64,000 nt of DNA from Lachnospiraceae bacterium UBA4364 (GCA_002393955.1 DGSK01000001.1:164356-228355), one strand, 5' to 3'; counted from the first letter of the stretch, positions 1-9,846 are shown. Numbers and translations are program-made. The notes: generated by a model not told the origin, from the sequence alone.

Positions 1-6
1 CTATAT

Positions 7-48
7 GTGGGAAGTTTTAGTTAGTTAAAAAATAGTGGGAAGTTTTAG
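7..48 (+). repeat. Two tandem copies of a GTGGGAAGTTTTAG repeat
   Basis: Two identical 14-base copies of GTGGGAAGTTTTAG begin at 7 and 35, a period of 28 bases. They lie just past the fhs stop codon, so on the fhs transcript they read as the complement. The 11-base core recurs in longer elements at 23019-23043 and 59409-59433. The function is unknown. The window edge hides whether more copies lie to the left. Confidence 0.6.
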
Positions 49-57
49 TAAGTAAAT

Positions 58-1734
58 TTAGAAAAGTCCCACTATATTTCCGTCATCATCCACATCGATG
101 CTGTATGCGGCAGGCGTTGCCGACAGTCCTGGCATGGTAGTTATGGATCCGGAAAGGGCTACCACAAAACCTGCTCCTGCAGAGACATATACTTCCCTGA
201 TATGGAAAGTAAAGCCGTCCGGCCTGCCAAGTGTCTTAGGATCATCTGATAATGAATACTGCGTCTTTGCCATACATACAGGACACTCCCTAAAGCCCAG
301 CTCCTCGATCTTAGCAATCTGCTTAAGGGCAGCAGGTGCAAATTCCACATTGCCTGCACCGTAGATCTTTGTGGCAAGCGTCTCGATCTTCTCCTTTATG
401 CCCATATCATCAGGATAGAGATAATGGAAATTATTCTCCGAATCGGCAAGCTTCATTACATCCTTTGCAAGGTCGAGCGCACCTTCTCCTCCCTTTGCCC
501 ATACTTCGGATACAGAGAAAGGAACATCCAGACCGCTTAAGATATCCTTAAGGCACTCTACTTCAGCATCAGTATCACTGACAAATTTGTTTATGGTCAC
601 ACATACAGGAAGACCATATGACTTTATATTCTCAACATGCTTAAGAAGATTACAGGATCCTTTCTTAAGTGCCTCGATATTTTCATTTGTAAGATCAGCC
701 TTGGCTACGCCGCCATTGTACTTTAAAGCCCTAATGGTAGCAACAATGACAACTGCATCAGGCTTAAGCCCTGCCTTGCGGCACTTGATATCAAGGAACT
801 TCTCGGCACCAAGATCTGCACCGAATCCTGCTTCCGTAACCGTATAATCAGCAAGACGCATGGCTGTCTTTGTGGCAATTATTGAATTACATCCATGTGC
901 GATATTTGCAAAAGGTCCGCCGTGGACGATAGCCGGAGTATGCTCCAGCGTCTGGATCATATTAGGTTTAATGGCATCTTTTAAAAGTGCTGCCATTGCA
1001 CCGACGGCATTAAGCTCCCCCGCCGTTACAGGTTCACCGTCCAGATTATAAGCAACAATGATCTCCGAAAGCCTCTTCTTAAGATCCTTCATATCGCTTG
1101 CAAGGCAGAAGATAGCCATTATCTCAGATGCAACAGTTATTACAAAGTGGTCTTCCCTTACAAAACCGTCGCCTTTAGCACCTAAACCCACAACGATATT
1201 TCTAAGGCTCCTGTCATTTACATCCATGCACCTCTTCCATAATATCTGTCTGGTATCTATGCGAAGCTTATTTCCCTGCTGGATATGATTATCGATAAGT
1301 GCAGCAAGCAGGTTGTTTGCTACTGTAATAGCGTGGAAATCACCGGTAAAATGGAGGTTCAGCTCATCCATGGGTACCACCTGCGAATAGCCGCCTCCGG
1401 CAGCACCGCCCTTTACGCCAAAGCATGGACCAAGTGAGGGCTCACGAAGCGCAAGACAGGTCTTCTGTCCCAGCCTGGACAGCCCCTGGGCAAGCCCTAT
1501 CGATACCGTGGTCTTGCCTTCACCCGCGGGAGTGGGATTAATTGCTGTTACAAGTATCAGTTTCCCAGGCTTATTATTCTCGATACTTTCAAGGAATTCC
1601 TCAGAAAGCTTAGCTTTATATTTGCCGTACTGCTCAAGTGCATCTTCCGGTACATCAAGCTTTTTTGCAACATTTACGATCGGCTCAAGTTTTGTTTCTC
1701 TAGCAATCTCGATATCAGTTTTCTGTGCTCCCAT
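58..1734 (-). CDS. fhs: Formate--tetrahydrofolate ligase
   Basis: This cytosolic enzyme makes 10-formyl-tetrahydrofolate from formate, ATP and tetrahydrofolate and feeds one-carbon metabolism. At 558 residues it has the usual family length. The ATP-binding loop TPAGEGKTT is near residue 68, and the family stretches EPSLGPCFG and FTGDFHAI follow. The ATG start is preceded by AGGAGG at good spacing. It is the last gene of the minus-strand run before the window edge. About 130 bases separate it from ftsK, including an AT-rich region with a TATAAA box, so it probably has its own promoter. The call is firm. Confidence 0.97.
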   Translation of the reverse strand: MGAQKTDIEIARETKLEPIVNVAKKLDVPEDALEQYGKYKAKLSEEFLESIENNKPGKLILVTAINPTPAGEGKTTVSIGLAQGLSRLGQKTCLALREPSLGPCFGVKGGAAGGGYSQVVPMDELNLHFTGDFHAITVANNLLAALIDNHIQQGNKLRIDTRQILWKRCMDVNDRSLRNIVVGLGAKGDGFVREDHFVITVASEIMAIFCLASDMKDLKKRLSEIIVAYNLDGEPVTAGELNAVGAMAALLKDAIKPNMIQTLEHTPAIVHGGPFANIAHGCNSIIATKTAMRLADYTVTEAGFGADLGAEKFLDIKCRKAGLKPDAVVIVATIRALKYNGGVAKADLTNENIEALKKGSCNLLKHVENIKSYGLPVCVTINKFVSDTDAEVECLKDILSGLDVPFSVSEVWAKGGEGALDLAKDVMKLADSENNFHYLYPDDMGIKEKIETLATKIYGAGNVEFAPAALKQIAKIEELGFRECPVCMAKTQYSLSDDPKTLGRPDGFTFHIREVYVSAGAGFVVALSGSITTMPGLSATPAAYSIDVDDDGNIVGLF

Positions 1735-1837
1735 TTTGACCTCCTGTTTTTTACTTTAAACAACCTTCATTTTATAGTTAAAAAAATCGTAACCGGTTAA
1801 AAATGCACCATACAGCCTGTGGCTTAAAATAATGATT

Positions 1838-1869
1838 TCAATAAAATATAGCCTCCGGGGAAACTATAT
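1838..1869 (-). terminator. Weak terminator candidate at the end of ftsK
   Basis: A six-base-pair stem (ATATAG/CTATAT, 1846-1851 with 1864-1869) overlaps the ftsK stop codon and is followed on the minus strand by TTTTATT. The stem is AT-only, so termination may be inefficient. Confidence 0.35.
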
Positions 1870-4800
1870 ATTACTCAGGAATTCCTCCAGAGTGCTCTTA
1901 TCCATAAGCACTTTTCTAGGATTCGTCCCTTCTTCAGACCCGATAACACCTGCTTCCTCCATCTGATCAACCATACGCGCTGCACGATTATAGCCTACTT
2001 TGAATACTCTTTGCAACATGCTTGCAGAGGCTTTCTGTTTTTCTACCACAAAACGACAGGCATCAGCAAAATATGCATCATAATCCTTTCCGGGCTCTGC
2101 AGATGATCCGTCTGATGATGAAGATGCCGGACTGTCGGAATTTGCCATGCTGGATATCTTTTCTGCAACTTCATTATCATATACATCATCACCGGCATTC
2201 TTTTTTAAGAAATCAACCACGGCATTTACTTCGTCATCAGAGACATAAGCGCCCTGTACCCGGAGAGGCTTATTGAAACTCTGAGGATGGAAAAGCATGT
2301 CACCGTTTCCTAACAGTCTCTCAGCCCCCACAGTATCCAGTATGGTTCTGGAATCCACACCGGAGGAAACCCTGAAAGCAAGACGGCTGGGCATATTTGC
2401 CTTGATAAGGCCTGTAATTACATCTACGCTGGGACGCTGTGTTGCAATTATAAGGTGTATGCCGGCAGCTCTTGCAAGCTGGGTCAGACGGCATATTGAT
2501 GCTTCCACATCCTTCTGTGCAACCATCATGAGATCTGCAAGCTCATCTACTATTATGACAATATGCGGCAGCTTTTCGACACCGTTTCCTTCTGCTTTTT
2601 CATTATAACTTCTCATATCGCGGACAGAAAAATCCGAAAAAGCCTTATATCTTCGCATCATCTCCGCAACAGCCCATGCCAGTGCCGCATTAGCCTGCCT
2701 GGGATCCGAAACCACAGGAAGCAGCAGATGAGGAATACCGTTATACACTGACAATTCTACTACCTTGGGATCGATCATTATAAGTTTTACATCCTCAGGT
2801 GAAGATTTGTACAAAAGGCTCAGGATAAGGGTATTGATAAATACTGACTTACCCGATCCGGTGGAGCCTGCAACCAGCAGGTGGGGCATCTTTGCAATAT
2901 CAGAGATAATTATCTTACCGGTAATATCCTTACCTACCGCATATGTAAGATTTGCCGTTGAACTCCTGTAATCTTTGCTGTCTATGAGGTCTCTGATAAG
3001 CACAGGTATCTTTTCCTTGTTCGGAATTTCTATGCCTACAGCAGCTTTTCCCGGAATAGGAGCCTCTATTCTCACATCCTGAGCAGCAAGATTGAGCTTG
3101 ATATCATCCGTCAGATTCAGTATCTTGTTAACTTTTGTTCCTACTTCAGGTTTTAATTCAAATCTTGTTACCGAAGGTCCCTGGCTTATATGCTCTACTG
3201 TTGCTTTGACGCCGAAATTTTTAAGAGTCTCCTGCAAAAGTGCCGCTGTCTCCTTCAGGCTGTCATCCGTATCGCCGCCCATACTCTTTTCGTTAATTTC
3301 CAATAAAGAAACCGGTGGAGGCGAATATGCCTTCTTTTTTTTGACAGGCTTTACGCTTTCCTCCTTTTTTATATCGGAACTGTCTGTCCCGGAAGGGATA
3401 TTTTCCTTTTTATCCTCTTCCTTATCCTCCTGCTGATAAGTCCTTTCTGTAACAGGTGTAGGCATACCGGACAGGTCAGGCGGAAGAAATGCCCTCATAT
3501 CCTGCTGTTGCGAAATCACAGCGGCTTTTTCCGGTTCAGCACTTTCGGAATTTTCAAGCTCATCATTTTCTTCGGAAAGACCATCTTTAGAAATCGCTTC
3601 TTCAGATCCTGCATTCTTTATGCTCTCAATATTTTCGTTATTTTCATTATCTTCACTATCTTCACTATTTATATTATTTTCATTATTTTCGCTATATTCA
3701 TTATCGTTACTCTCTCCATTATCTTCATTATCCGAAGTTTTATCTGAGACCGTGTCTATATTTTTATCCGAAGTATTTTCTGACAGATTCCCTGATGTAT
3801 TGATTACATTTTTATCTGCAGATTCCGCATTACTGCCGGCGTAATTTTTATCGTTTAACAGACTGCCGGACGACTTATTCGGTTCCGTAACCTCTGAAGA
3901 AATGATTTTAACAACTTCATCGGCAATGATCTCTGATATCGAAAATGAGTCAACAGAACTATCCCTTTGCAAAGGATCTTCGCTAACTTTTATTACGAGA
4001 GGTGCTTCCGTTTCTGTTTTGTCCTGCACCGATATATTCTCATCCGGCATTTCATGATTTAAAGCTGCATCGGTCTCAACAGCCGGCATATCAAAATGCT
4101 CCGGTTCAGCATGGATATCCGCAGCTGAAATCTCGGTTATATCCCCTAACTCTCCTGAGCCATTCATGCCTATAGGCAGAAGATCGGAAGAATCGGTTTT
4201 AAATCCCGTAGGATCAGCTATTATGGTTATCTCATGAATATCATCAAGTTTGCCAGGTGAAACAATCGATGCCGGTTTCTTTTTATCCTTTTCTTTATTC
4301 TTGCGAAGACTTCCGGCAAGAATAGCGGCATCCTCTGCCTGTTCTTTCTTAAGCTGCTGTTCCCTGCGTTTCTGCTCAGCCTCTTCTCTTCGTCTTTCAG
4401 CTTCTTCTCTTCGCCTGTCAGCTTCTTCCTTACGTTTTGCAGCCTCAGCCTGAGCCCTGATATTTTCTTCTGCCTGAATTATCTCATCGTCAGGATCAAC
4501 AGATGCCGCATCTTCCCTGTTCTGCCTTCTTTTTTCTTCCCATCTGGCTCTTGCTTCTTCCCTCTCAAGGGCTTTTTCTTCCTTAAGTGCCTTCTTTTCC
4601 GCATTACGAAGCTTCATTTCCTCCAGACGCCTTCTGCGCTTTTCCAAAGCGTCACTTCTCTCATCCTCGGAATAATCATCCTCCGGCTCGAGATCCCTGC
4701 TGAAAAGAAAATCCTTTATATAGCCCAGATATATAAAGAAATCAGGACCTAAGAGCAATGCAAGGCTTATGATCATTAACAGTATGAGGAGAATTACAGA

Positions 4801-5355
4801 ACCTACCGTGCCAAATATCTTAAAAAAGCCATAGGCCGGCATGCCAAACAAAACACCACCGCCTTTGCCAGCCTGATACAGAAGACTAAGCTTACCTTTT
4901 GTCATGTCCGCCATTGTGTCAAATGGGGTTTTGCTTATAAACGAAGCGATCATTCCAAAAAAGATCAGGAATGCAGATGCGCCTATTTTTTTTACCAACG
5001 GAATCCTGTTTTCAATGAATAGCGCCCTGTAAATGATATATCCCATTAGAATAACAGGAAGGATATACGCCATTATCCCAAACAGCCCTAAAAAAAACGC
5101 TTTCAGCGCCGGACCGAAAGCACCGCTGATAACTCCTATCATGCACAAAAAAATCACCAGCAGCGCACAAAACGATACCAGCATGAAAATCAGAAATTTA
5201 TCATCTCCGCTAAGGGAACCGGCACTGCTTTTTTTTCTTCTTGATGATGAGGCAGTGCTCTTTCTTGTAGTACTGCGTTTGGCAGTTGTCCCCTTCTTTG
5301 ATGTTTTTTTTCTTCCTGATGAGGAAGAAGATGCAGTTCTTCTCTTTGCAGCCAT
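1864..5355 (-). CDS. ftsK: DNA translocase FtsK/SpoIIIE with a very long linker
   Basis: This membrane-anchored ATPase pumps chromosomal DNA through the septum during division or sporulation. The N-terminus (1-50) is basic and Ser/Thr/Lys-rich, and about four membrane helices follow between residues 53 and 210. The motor starts near residue 670, with Walker A GSTGSGKS near 830, Walker B IVDELADLM near 936, and a winged-helix gamma domain at the end. At 1163 residues it is much longer than the roughly 800 of typical SpoIIIE. The excess is an acidic, low-complexity linker (about 225-665) with Arg/Glu-rich helical and then Asn/Glu/Asp/Ser-rich parts. The ribosome site is weak. It follows the acidic unknown at 5420 by 64 bases. 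Confidence 0.95.
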   Translation of the reverse strand: MAAKRRTASSSSSGRKKTSKKGTTAKRSTTRKSTASSSRRKKSSAGSLSGDDKFLIFMLVSFCALLVIFLCMIGVISGAFGPALKAFFLGLFGIMAYILPVILMGYIIYRALFIENRIPLVKKIGASAFLIFFGMIASFISKTPFDTMADMTKGKLSLLYQAGKGGGVLFGMPAYGFFKIFGTVGSVILLILLMIISLALLLGPDFFIYLGYIKDFLFSRDLEPEDDYSEDERSDALEKRRRRLEEMKLRNAEKKALKEEKALEREEARARWEEKRRQNREDAASVDPDDEIIQAEENIRAQAEAAKRKEEADRRREEAERRREEAEQKRREQQLKKEQAEDAAILAGSLRKNKEKDKKKPASIVSPGKLDDIHEITIIADPTGFKTDSSDLLPIGMNGSGELGDITEISAADIHAEPEHFDMPAVETDAALNHEMPDENISVQDKTETEAPLVIKVSEDPLQRDSSVDSFSISEIIADEVVKIISSEVTEPNKSSGSLLNDKNYAGSNAESADKNVINTSGNLSENTSDKNIDTVSDKTSDNEDNGESNDNEYSENNENNINSEDSEDNENNENIESIKNAGSEEAISKDGLSEENDELENSESAEPEKAAVISQQQDMRAFLPPDLSGMPTPVTERTYQQEDKEEDKKENIPSGTDSSDIKKEESVKPVKKKKAYSPPPVSLLEINEKSMGGDTDDSLKETAALLQETLKNFGVKATVEHISQGPSVTRFELKPEVGTKVNKILNLTDDIKLNLAAQDVRIEAPIPGKAAVGIEIPNKEKIPVLIRDLIDSKDYRSSTANLTYAVGKDITGKIIISDIAKMPHLLVAGSTGSGKSVFINTLILSLLYKSSPEDVKLIMIDPKVVELSVYNGIPHLLLPVVSDPRQANAALAWAVAEMMRRYKAFSDFSVRDMRSYNEKAEGNGVEKLPHIVIIVDELADLMMVAQKDVEASICRLTQLARAAGIHLIIATQRPSVDVITGLIKANMPSRLAFRVSSGVDSRTILDTVGAERLLGNGDMLFHPQSFNKPLRVQGAYVSDDEVNAVVDFLKKNAGDDVYDNEVAEKISSMANSDSPASSSSDGSSAEPGKDYDAYFADACRFVVEKQKASASMLQRVFKVGYNRAARMVDQMEEAGVIGSEEGTNPRKVLMDKSTLEEFLSNI

Positions 5356-5419
5356 ATTATAAACCTATCGAATATATTAAACGAATTAAGCGCAAAAACC
5401 ATATTCGTTTACTATAAAT

Positions 5420-6709
5420 TCAGTCGTCAATATCAAAAAAATCCATGCCGTTCAGATCTTCTATGTCAAAATGCATCTGTGCGGCAGATACAGGATAGTC
5501 AAAATCCATATTCCTCGTAATATGTTTCTTAGGATGAGGCAGCGGATTCGCAATTTTAGCTGCACCGGCATATTTTCCCATTGAACGTGCACTGCTCTCA
5601 ATATTGGAAACTATCACGTCATTCGGCAGTTTTAAGTTACTTGTTATAGCGGTACTGGAACTGCTTTTTTTAGCCTGAATATCTTTATCTTTGTTTTTTT
5701 CTTCAGTCTTTACACCGGCTTTTTGAACGTCATTTTTCCGGCTGTTAACTTCCGCACTTTCCGGATCATTCCCGATATTCGGAGCATCTTTGCTCTCATC
5801 ATTCTCATTATTCACGGAAGAGTCCGCAGCATCGGCACCGCCTTCTACATGAACTGCTTCCTTTTTGCTGTCAGACGCATCGTCTGCATTTTCCACAGTT
5901 ATAGCTGGAGTCAGCTCCGCATTATCGTTAACAGTCTCTTCTGTTTCGCCGGCTTTTTTTTCTGTACTATCAACAGGGATCTCTGATGCTTTTGACTTAA
6001 TATCAGCCTCATTTAAGTCTGCATCATTCTTATCTTCATTAGATTTGTACTGAACCGCTCCATCACGGTCTGCCTCGCTCTTATTACTATCAGTTTTCTC
6101 TGCAGCCGGTACTGCCGTCTTATTTACAGGATATACACGTGCTCTCATAAAACGGCTTCTCTTGCGAAGATCTTCAGGTGGAAGCTCACTCTTCTTAGCT
6201 TCATATTCTGCCTGCAGCGCCATAGCTGCTTTTACGGCATCAGATACTTCTTTTTGAGGCATATTCTCAGATTCGTCAGAAGACTTTGTTATATTTGCCT
6301 CATCTTTCTTTAGCGCAAGTTCTGCCTCACTGTTTACAGAATCATTAATTAGCTGTTTTTCCCTGAGTGCTTCAGCCTTTTTTATTATTTCCTCAGAAAT
6401 ATCAGTTGACGGTGATACCCGGCCCGCATCAGCTTTATCATCAGAAGCATCATCAAAAGCAATATCCTGTTTCGCAGGCGAAGAAGTACTGCTCTTGTCA
6501 TCTTCTTTATCTGCCGTTTTTTTCTCCTGATCAAGCTTCGGAGGCTCTATTGCCGGCATCGGATGCAAAACAGCACTACTGTCCTCATCATCTTTTTTTT
6601 CTGGAGTTTTTTTCAGGAAATCAAGCGAAGCCTCTAATTCACTTAAATCAGGGCTTTCAATATGCTCCATTTCATCAAATCTGAGTTTTTTTTTCTTTGC
6701 AAAAAGCAT
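5420..6709 (-). CDS. Acidic low-complexity protein of unknown function
   Basis: I do not recognise a family. The 429-residue product begins with a lysine cluster (KKKK at 5-8) and is then dominated by Asp, Glu, Lys, Ser and Ala. No signal peptide or membrane helix is visible, so a soluble, largely disordered cytoplasmic protein is likely. The last 70 residues (LPNDVIVSN onward) are less biased and may hold the only folded or conserved part. GGAGG precedes the ATG. The gene sits 11 bases after the glycosyltransferase and just before ftsK, and its composition resembles the FtsK linker. This suggests the same envelope or division setting, but that is inference. Confidence 0.6.
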   Translation of the reverse strand: MLFAKKKKLRFDEMEHIESPDLSELEASLDFLKKTPEKKDDEDSSAVLHPMPAIEPPKLDQEKKTADKEDDKSSTSSPAKQDIAFDDASDDKADAGRVSPSTDISEEIIKKAEALREKQLINDSVNSEAELALKKDEANITKSSDESENMPQKEVSDAVKAAMALQAEYEAKKSELPPEDLRKRSRFMRARVYPVNKTAVPAAEKTDSNKSEADRDGAVQYKSNEDKNDADLNEADIKSKASEIPVDSTEKKAGETEETVNDNAELTPAITVENADDASDSKKEAVHVEGGADAADSSVNNENDESKDAPNIGNDPESAEVNSRKNDVQKAGVKTEEKNKDKDIQAKKSSSSTAITSNLKLPNDVIVSNIESSARSMGKYAGAAKIANPLPHPKKHITRNMDFDYPVSAAQMHFDIEDLNGMDFFDIDD

Positions 6710-6720
6710 AAGACCTCCGG

Positions 6721-7719
6721 TCAGTCTCTGTCCGTGCCATCAGCAGATGACATATCGCTGTCCTCTATAAAATAAAGCGGCCTGTTCTTAACTTCGGCAT
6801 AAATTTTGCCTATATACTCCCCGATCACACCAAGGGATAAAAGCTGCACCCCGCCAAGGAACCATATGGAAAGTATCAGCGATGTCCATCCTCTCTCCAC
6901 ATCATTCGTAAAATATGAAACAAAAGCATAAACCGCAGCAATAAAGCACGTAACAAGGACTATTATGCCTATGCTGGTGATCATCTGCAACGGCTTGGTA
7001 CTAAATGACGTAATGCCGTTTAAAGCAAGCGCAAGCATCTTACGGAAAGGATACTTTGACTCCCCTGCAGTCCGCGCCTTTCTCTCATAGCTTACTTCGT
7101 CTGTTATAAAGCCAAGCTGAGGAATAATACCCCTGATATAAAGATTCTTCTCCCGATATTCAGAAAGTGCCTCCACAGCCCGTCTGCTCATAAGCCTGAA
7201 ATCTGCATGGTTGTAAACGGTCTTTACGCCCATTAATGCTAAAAGCTTATAAAACATCTGTGCTGTAGTCCGCTTGAAAAAGGAATCCGACTTTCTTCCG
7301 GAGCGCACTCCATATACGATATCAGCTCCATTCAGATATTTATCCACCATATCCGGGATAACATTCACATCATCCTGAAGATCTGCATCTATAGAAATCA
7401 TCATATCAGCATATTTTTTTGCTTCCATAAGGCCGGCAATAAGCGCGCTCTGGTGACCTCTGTTAGCTGAAAGCGTAACAAAACAAACATGGCTGCGATT
7501 TTTTGCGAATTCCCGAAGCATAGGAAGTGTTCGGTCTTTAGAGCCATCATTAACAAAAAGAACAAATGACCGCTCCGAGACTCTTCCGTCGGAAATCATT
7601 TCATCGATAAGCCCGGTAAGAACATCAACTGTAGTCGGAAGCATCTCTTCTTCATTGTAACAGGGCACAACTATTGAAAGGCAATTGTCTGTTATTTTTC
7701 TGCTTTCGATTTTACTCAT
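6721..7719 (-). CDS. Family 2 glycosyltransferase, DPM1/GtrB-like, with two C-terminal membrane helices
   Basis: It likely moves a sugar from a nucleotide donor to polyprenyl phosphate or a related lipid at the inner face of the membrane. The GT-A fold shows VPCYNEEEMLP near the N-terminus, the acidic metal site ISIDADLQDD, and an NHADFRLMSR stretch. Two hydrophobic helices near the C-terminus (MITSIGIIVLVTCFI and ILSIWFLGGVQLLS) match the GtrB/YkcC layout. I chose the ATG at 7719, which overlaps the yebC stop by eight bases, over the longer reading that begins inside yebC. Translation is therefore probably coupled to yebC. The exact sugar cannot be read from sequence. Confidence 0.88.
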   Translation of the reverse strand: MSKIESRKITDNCLSIVVPCYNEEEMLPTTVDVLTGLIDEMISDGRVSERSFVLFVNDGSKDRTLPMLREFAKNRSHVCFVTLSANRGHQSALIAGLMEAKKYADMMISIDADLQDDVNVIPDMVDKYLNGADIVYGVRSGRKSDSFFKRTTAQMFYKLLALMGVKTVYNHADFRLMSRRAVEALSEYREKNLYIRGIIPQLGFITDEVSYERKARTAGESKYPFRKMLALALNGITSFSTKPLQMITSIGIIVLVTCFIAAVYAFVSYFTNDVERGWTSLILSIWFLGGVQLLSLGVIGEYIGKIYAEVKNRPLYFIEDSDMSSADGTDRD

Positions 7720-8440
7720 CCCAGTTTGTGTAAACGTTCTGAACATCATCATCTTCATCAAGAAGATCGAGTATTCTGGTTAAATTCTTTACTGCATCGG
7801 GATCCGTTACTTCCACATAGTTCTGCGGGATCATGGTCACCTCGGCACTTGCCATGGGGATTTTTTCATCTTCAAATGCTTTCCTTACTTCATCGAAAGC
7901 ATCGGGAGATGTGAGTATCTCATATGAATCATCCTCTTCACTGAAATCATCAGCTCCCGCATCCAGTGCTTTTTCCATGAGCGTATCCGCATCCAGCTCG
8001 CACTCCTCTTTGTCTATAATGATCTGGCCCTTCTGGTCGAACATAAAGGATACACAGCCCTGCGTCCCAATGCTGCCGGTTCCCTTTGTGAATGCAGACC
8101 TTACATTGGCTGCAGTACGATTCTTATTGTCCGTAAGTGCCTCTACTATAATAGCTGTTCCTCCGGGGCCGTATCCCTCATAGGTAACATGCTCATAGTT
8201 CACATCGCTGCCAGCCCCTGCAGCCTTCTTTATACCTCTTTCAATAGTTTCGTTAGGCATATTAGCTGCTTTTGCCTTCTGAACCACAGTCGCAAGCTTG
8301 AAATTATTATTGATATCCGGACCGCCTTCCTTAACGGCAACAGCGATCTCCCTTCCTAATATTGTGAATATTTTGCCTTTTGCTGCATCATTTTTTTCCT
8401 TTTTGTGCTTAATATTGGCAAATTTCGAATGTCCTGACAT
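7712..8440 (-). CDS. yebC: YebC/PmpR (TACO1-like) family protein
   Basis: Members of this family were described as DNA-binding regulators and more recently as helpers of translation through polyproline. The 242-residue length is typical. The start MSGHSKFANIKHKKEKND is the family signature, followed by the AKAANMPNETIERGIKKA and YEGYGPGG motifs. AGGAGG precedes the ATG, and a strong sigma-A promoter lies about 40-65 bases upstream. It heads a likely operon with the glycosyltransferase, the acidic unknown and ftsK. The family call is certain, the exact role less so. Confidence 0.95.
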   Translation of the reverse strand: MSGHSKFANIKHKKEKNDAAKGKIFTILGREIAVAVKEGGPDINNNFKLATVVQKAKAANMPNETIERGIKKAAGAGSDVNYEHVTYEGYGPGGTAIIVEALTDNKNRTAANVRSAFTKGTGSIGTQGCVSFMFDQKGQIIIDKEECELDADTLMEKALDAGADDFSEEDDSYEILTSPDAFDEVRKAFEDEKIPMASAEVTMIPQNYVEVTDPDAVKNLTRILDLLDEDDDVQNVYTNWDE

Positions 8441-8476
8441 AAAAACCTCCTACAATTGAATTTACATAACTTAAAA

Positions 8477-8505
8477 ATTATATCACAAACTGCTTTTTCC
8501 CGCAA
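8477..8505 (-). promoter_or_regulatory. Sigma-A promoter for yebC, extended -10
   Basis: On the minus strand TTGCGG (8500-8505) lies 17 bases before TATAAT (8477-8482). TGA directly precedes the -10 box and gives an extended -10. The site is between the CNNM gene and yebC and would start the yebC-ftsK run. Confidence 0.75.
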
Positions 8506-8517
8506 TCCACTATAGGC

Positions 8518-9840
8518 TTACTCATCAGCTTCTTCCGAAGCACCGGCCCCGGTATTTTTTTGTATCTTTGACGGACTCAGGCCAACCAGTTTTATGATCT
8601 TATCCGAGGCTTCCAGCACCTCAAAATGATAACCGTCTATATCGGTTTCAAAATACTCGTTATCCTCCGGAATATGTCCCATTCTGTCGGTAAGATAACC
8701 GTTTATGGTTTCAAACTCACACTCACCGAAATCAATTCCAAAACGTTCATTCAGATCATCCAGCCTGGTAAATCCGTCTATTTCGTATACCTCACCGTCA
8801 CCGGTTATCATTTCCCCCTCTCTGTCATATTCATCCCTTATGCTGCCGACTATTTCTTCCAGAATATCTTCCATGGATATAATACCGGAAGTCTGGCCGT
8901 ATTCATCTGTCACTATCACCATCTGCATATTTGACGACTGCATCTCGCGGAAAAGATCATCTATACTTTTTGTCTCCGGCACAAAAAATGTTTCCAGAAG
9001 GCTTTCCTTAATATCAGCAAGTACAGGGTTGCGCTTGGGATTCTGCTCCAGCAGTCTTACTGCATCCTTAATATGCAATATACCGATGATATGGTCAATA
9101 TCCTCGTGATAGACCGGATACCTGGAATAGCTCGAATTAAGGATATCCTTTAGTGCATCCTTTAGTTTCACGGTGTCCTCAAAAGCTGCAATTTTATTCC
9201 TCGGCACCTGTATACTGGATGCTTCCGTTTCGGAAAGCTCGAAGATATTATTGATCATCCTCGCTTCGCTCTCTTCTATTGTTCCGCTCTCCTGTCCTTC
9301 ATTTACTATCGCCAGTATCTCGTCTTCCGTAACATTATCATCAGCAGGGTTTCTCCTTACGCCGAATAATCCCGCCAGAAGTCCTGAAAAAAGGTTTATC
9401 GTGAAAACAAAAGGAGTCAGCACAACCGACAGTATATGCCATATTGAGTACAGCTTTTCTGCAAACTTGAGGTGATGGAAACGGCCCAGGTAGAAAGGAA
9501 ACATTATACCGATTATACCCCATACGATAAAAATTGCTATGAGTATAGGTATATCAAATACCACGGAATGACTTATGGGAAATGCCGCAATACTTCTGAA
9601 AAGACAGAATACAAATGAAAAATCAACCGGGACCAGAAGCACCAACCCAGTACATATAAGTTTTTCCGGATGATCTTTTACGGATGCCCTCCTTTCATCA
9701 AGAGCATCCTCGTCATCCTGGGACAATGCCGAAAGAGCTGCCAGGTACGCGGTAAATAATCCGTTTATGATCATGGAAATAATAAAAAAGATGACCATAA
9801 ACCTGATTTCATAAAAGAACTGATCAAAAGATGCATTCAT
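8518..9840 (-). CDS. CNNM/CorB-type hemolysin family protein (DUF21, CBS pair, CorC/HlyC domain)
   Basis: The protein is an inner-membrane transporter relative, and family members are linked to Mg2+ handling. The DUF21 part (residues 1-160) has about four hydrophobic helices. A CBS pair follows, with EDEILAIVNEGQESG before it and the typical IQVPRNKIAAFED and GIISMEDILEEIVG stretches. The C-terminal CorC_HlyC domain ends near residue 425. At 440 residues the length is usual. The start has GAGG upstream and follows alr by six bases, so it is co-transcribed with alr and nnr. The transported ion is inferred from the family only. Confidence 0.9.
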   Translation of the reverse strand: MNASFDQFFYEIRFMVIFFIISMIINGLFTAYLAALSALSQDDEDALDERRASVKDHPEKLICTGLVLLVPVDFSFVFCLFRSIAAFPISHSVVFDIPILIAIFIVWGIIGIMFPFYLGRFHHLKFAEKLYSIWHILSVVLTPFVFTINLFSGLLAGLFGVRRNPADDNVTEDEILAIVNEGQESGTIEESEARMINNIFELSETEASSIQVPRNKIAAFEDTVKLKDALKDILNSSYSRYPVYHEDIDHIIGILHIKDAVRLLEQNPKRNPVLADIKESLLETFFVPETKSIDDLFREMQSSNMQMVIVTDEYGQTSGIISMEDILEEIVGSIRDEYDREGEMITGDGEVYEIDGFTRLDDLNERFGIDFGECEFETINGYLTDRMGHIPEDNEYFETDIDGYHFEVLEASDKIIKLVGLSPSKIQKNTGAGASEEADE

Positions 9841-9846
9841 CCGGCA

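Noticed and set aside
1790..1799. TAACCGGTTA palindrome upstream of fhs
   Set aside because: It is only ten bases long, and its distance from the TATAAA box is not typical; no second copy was seen.
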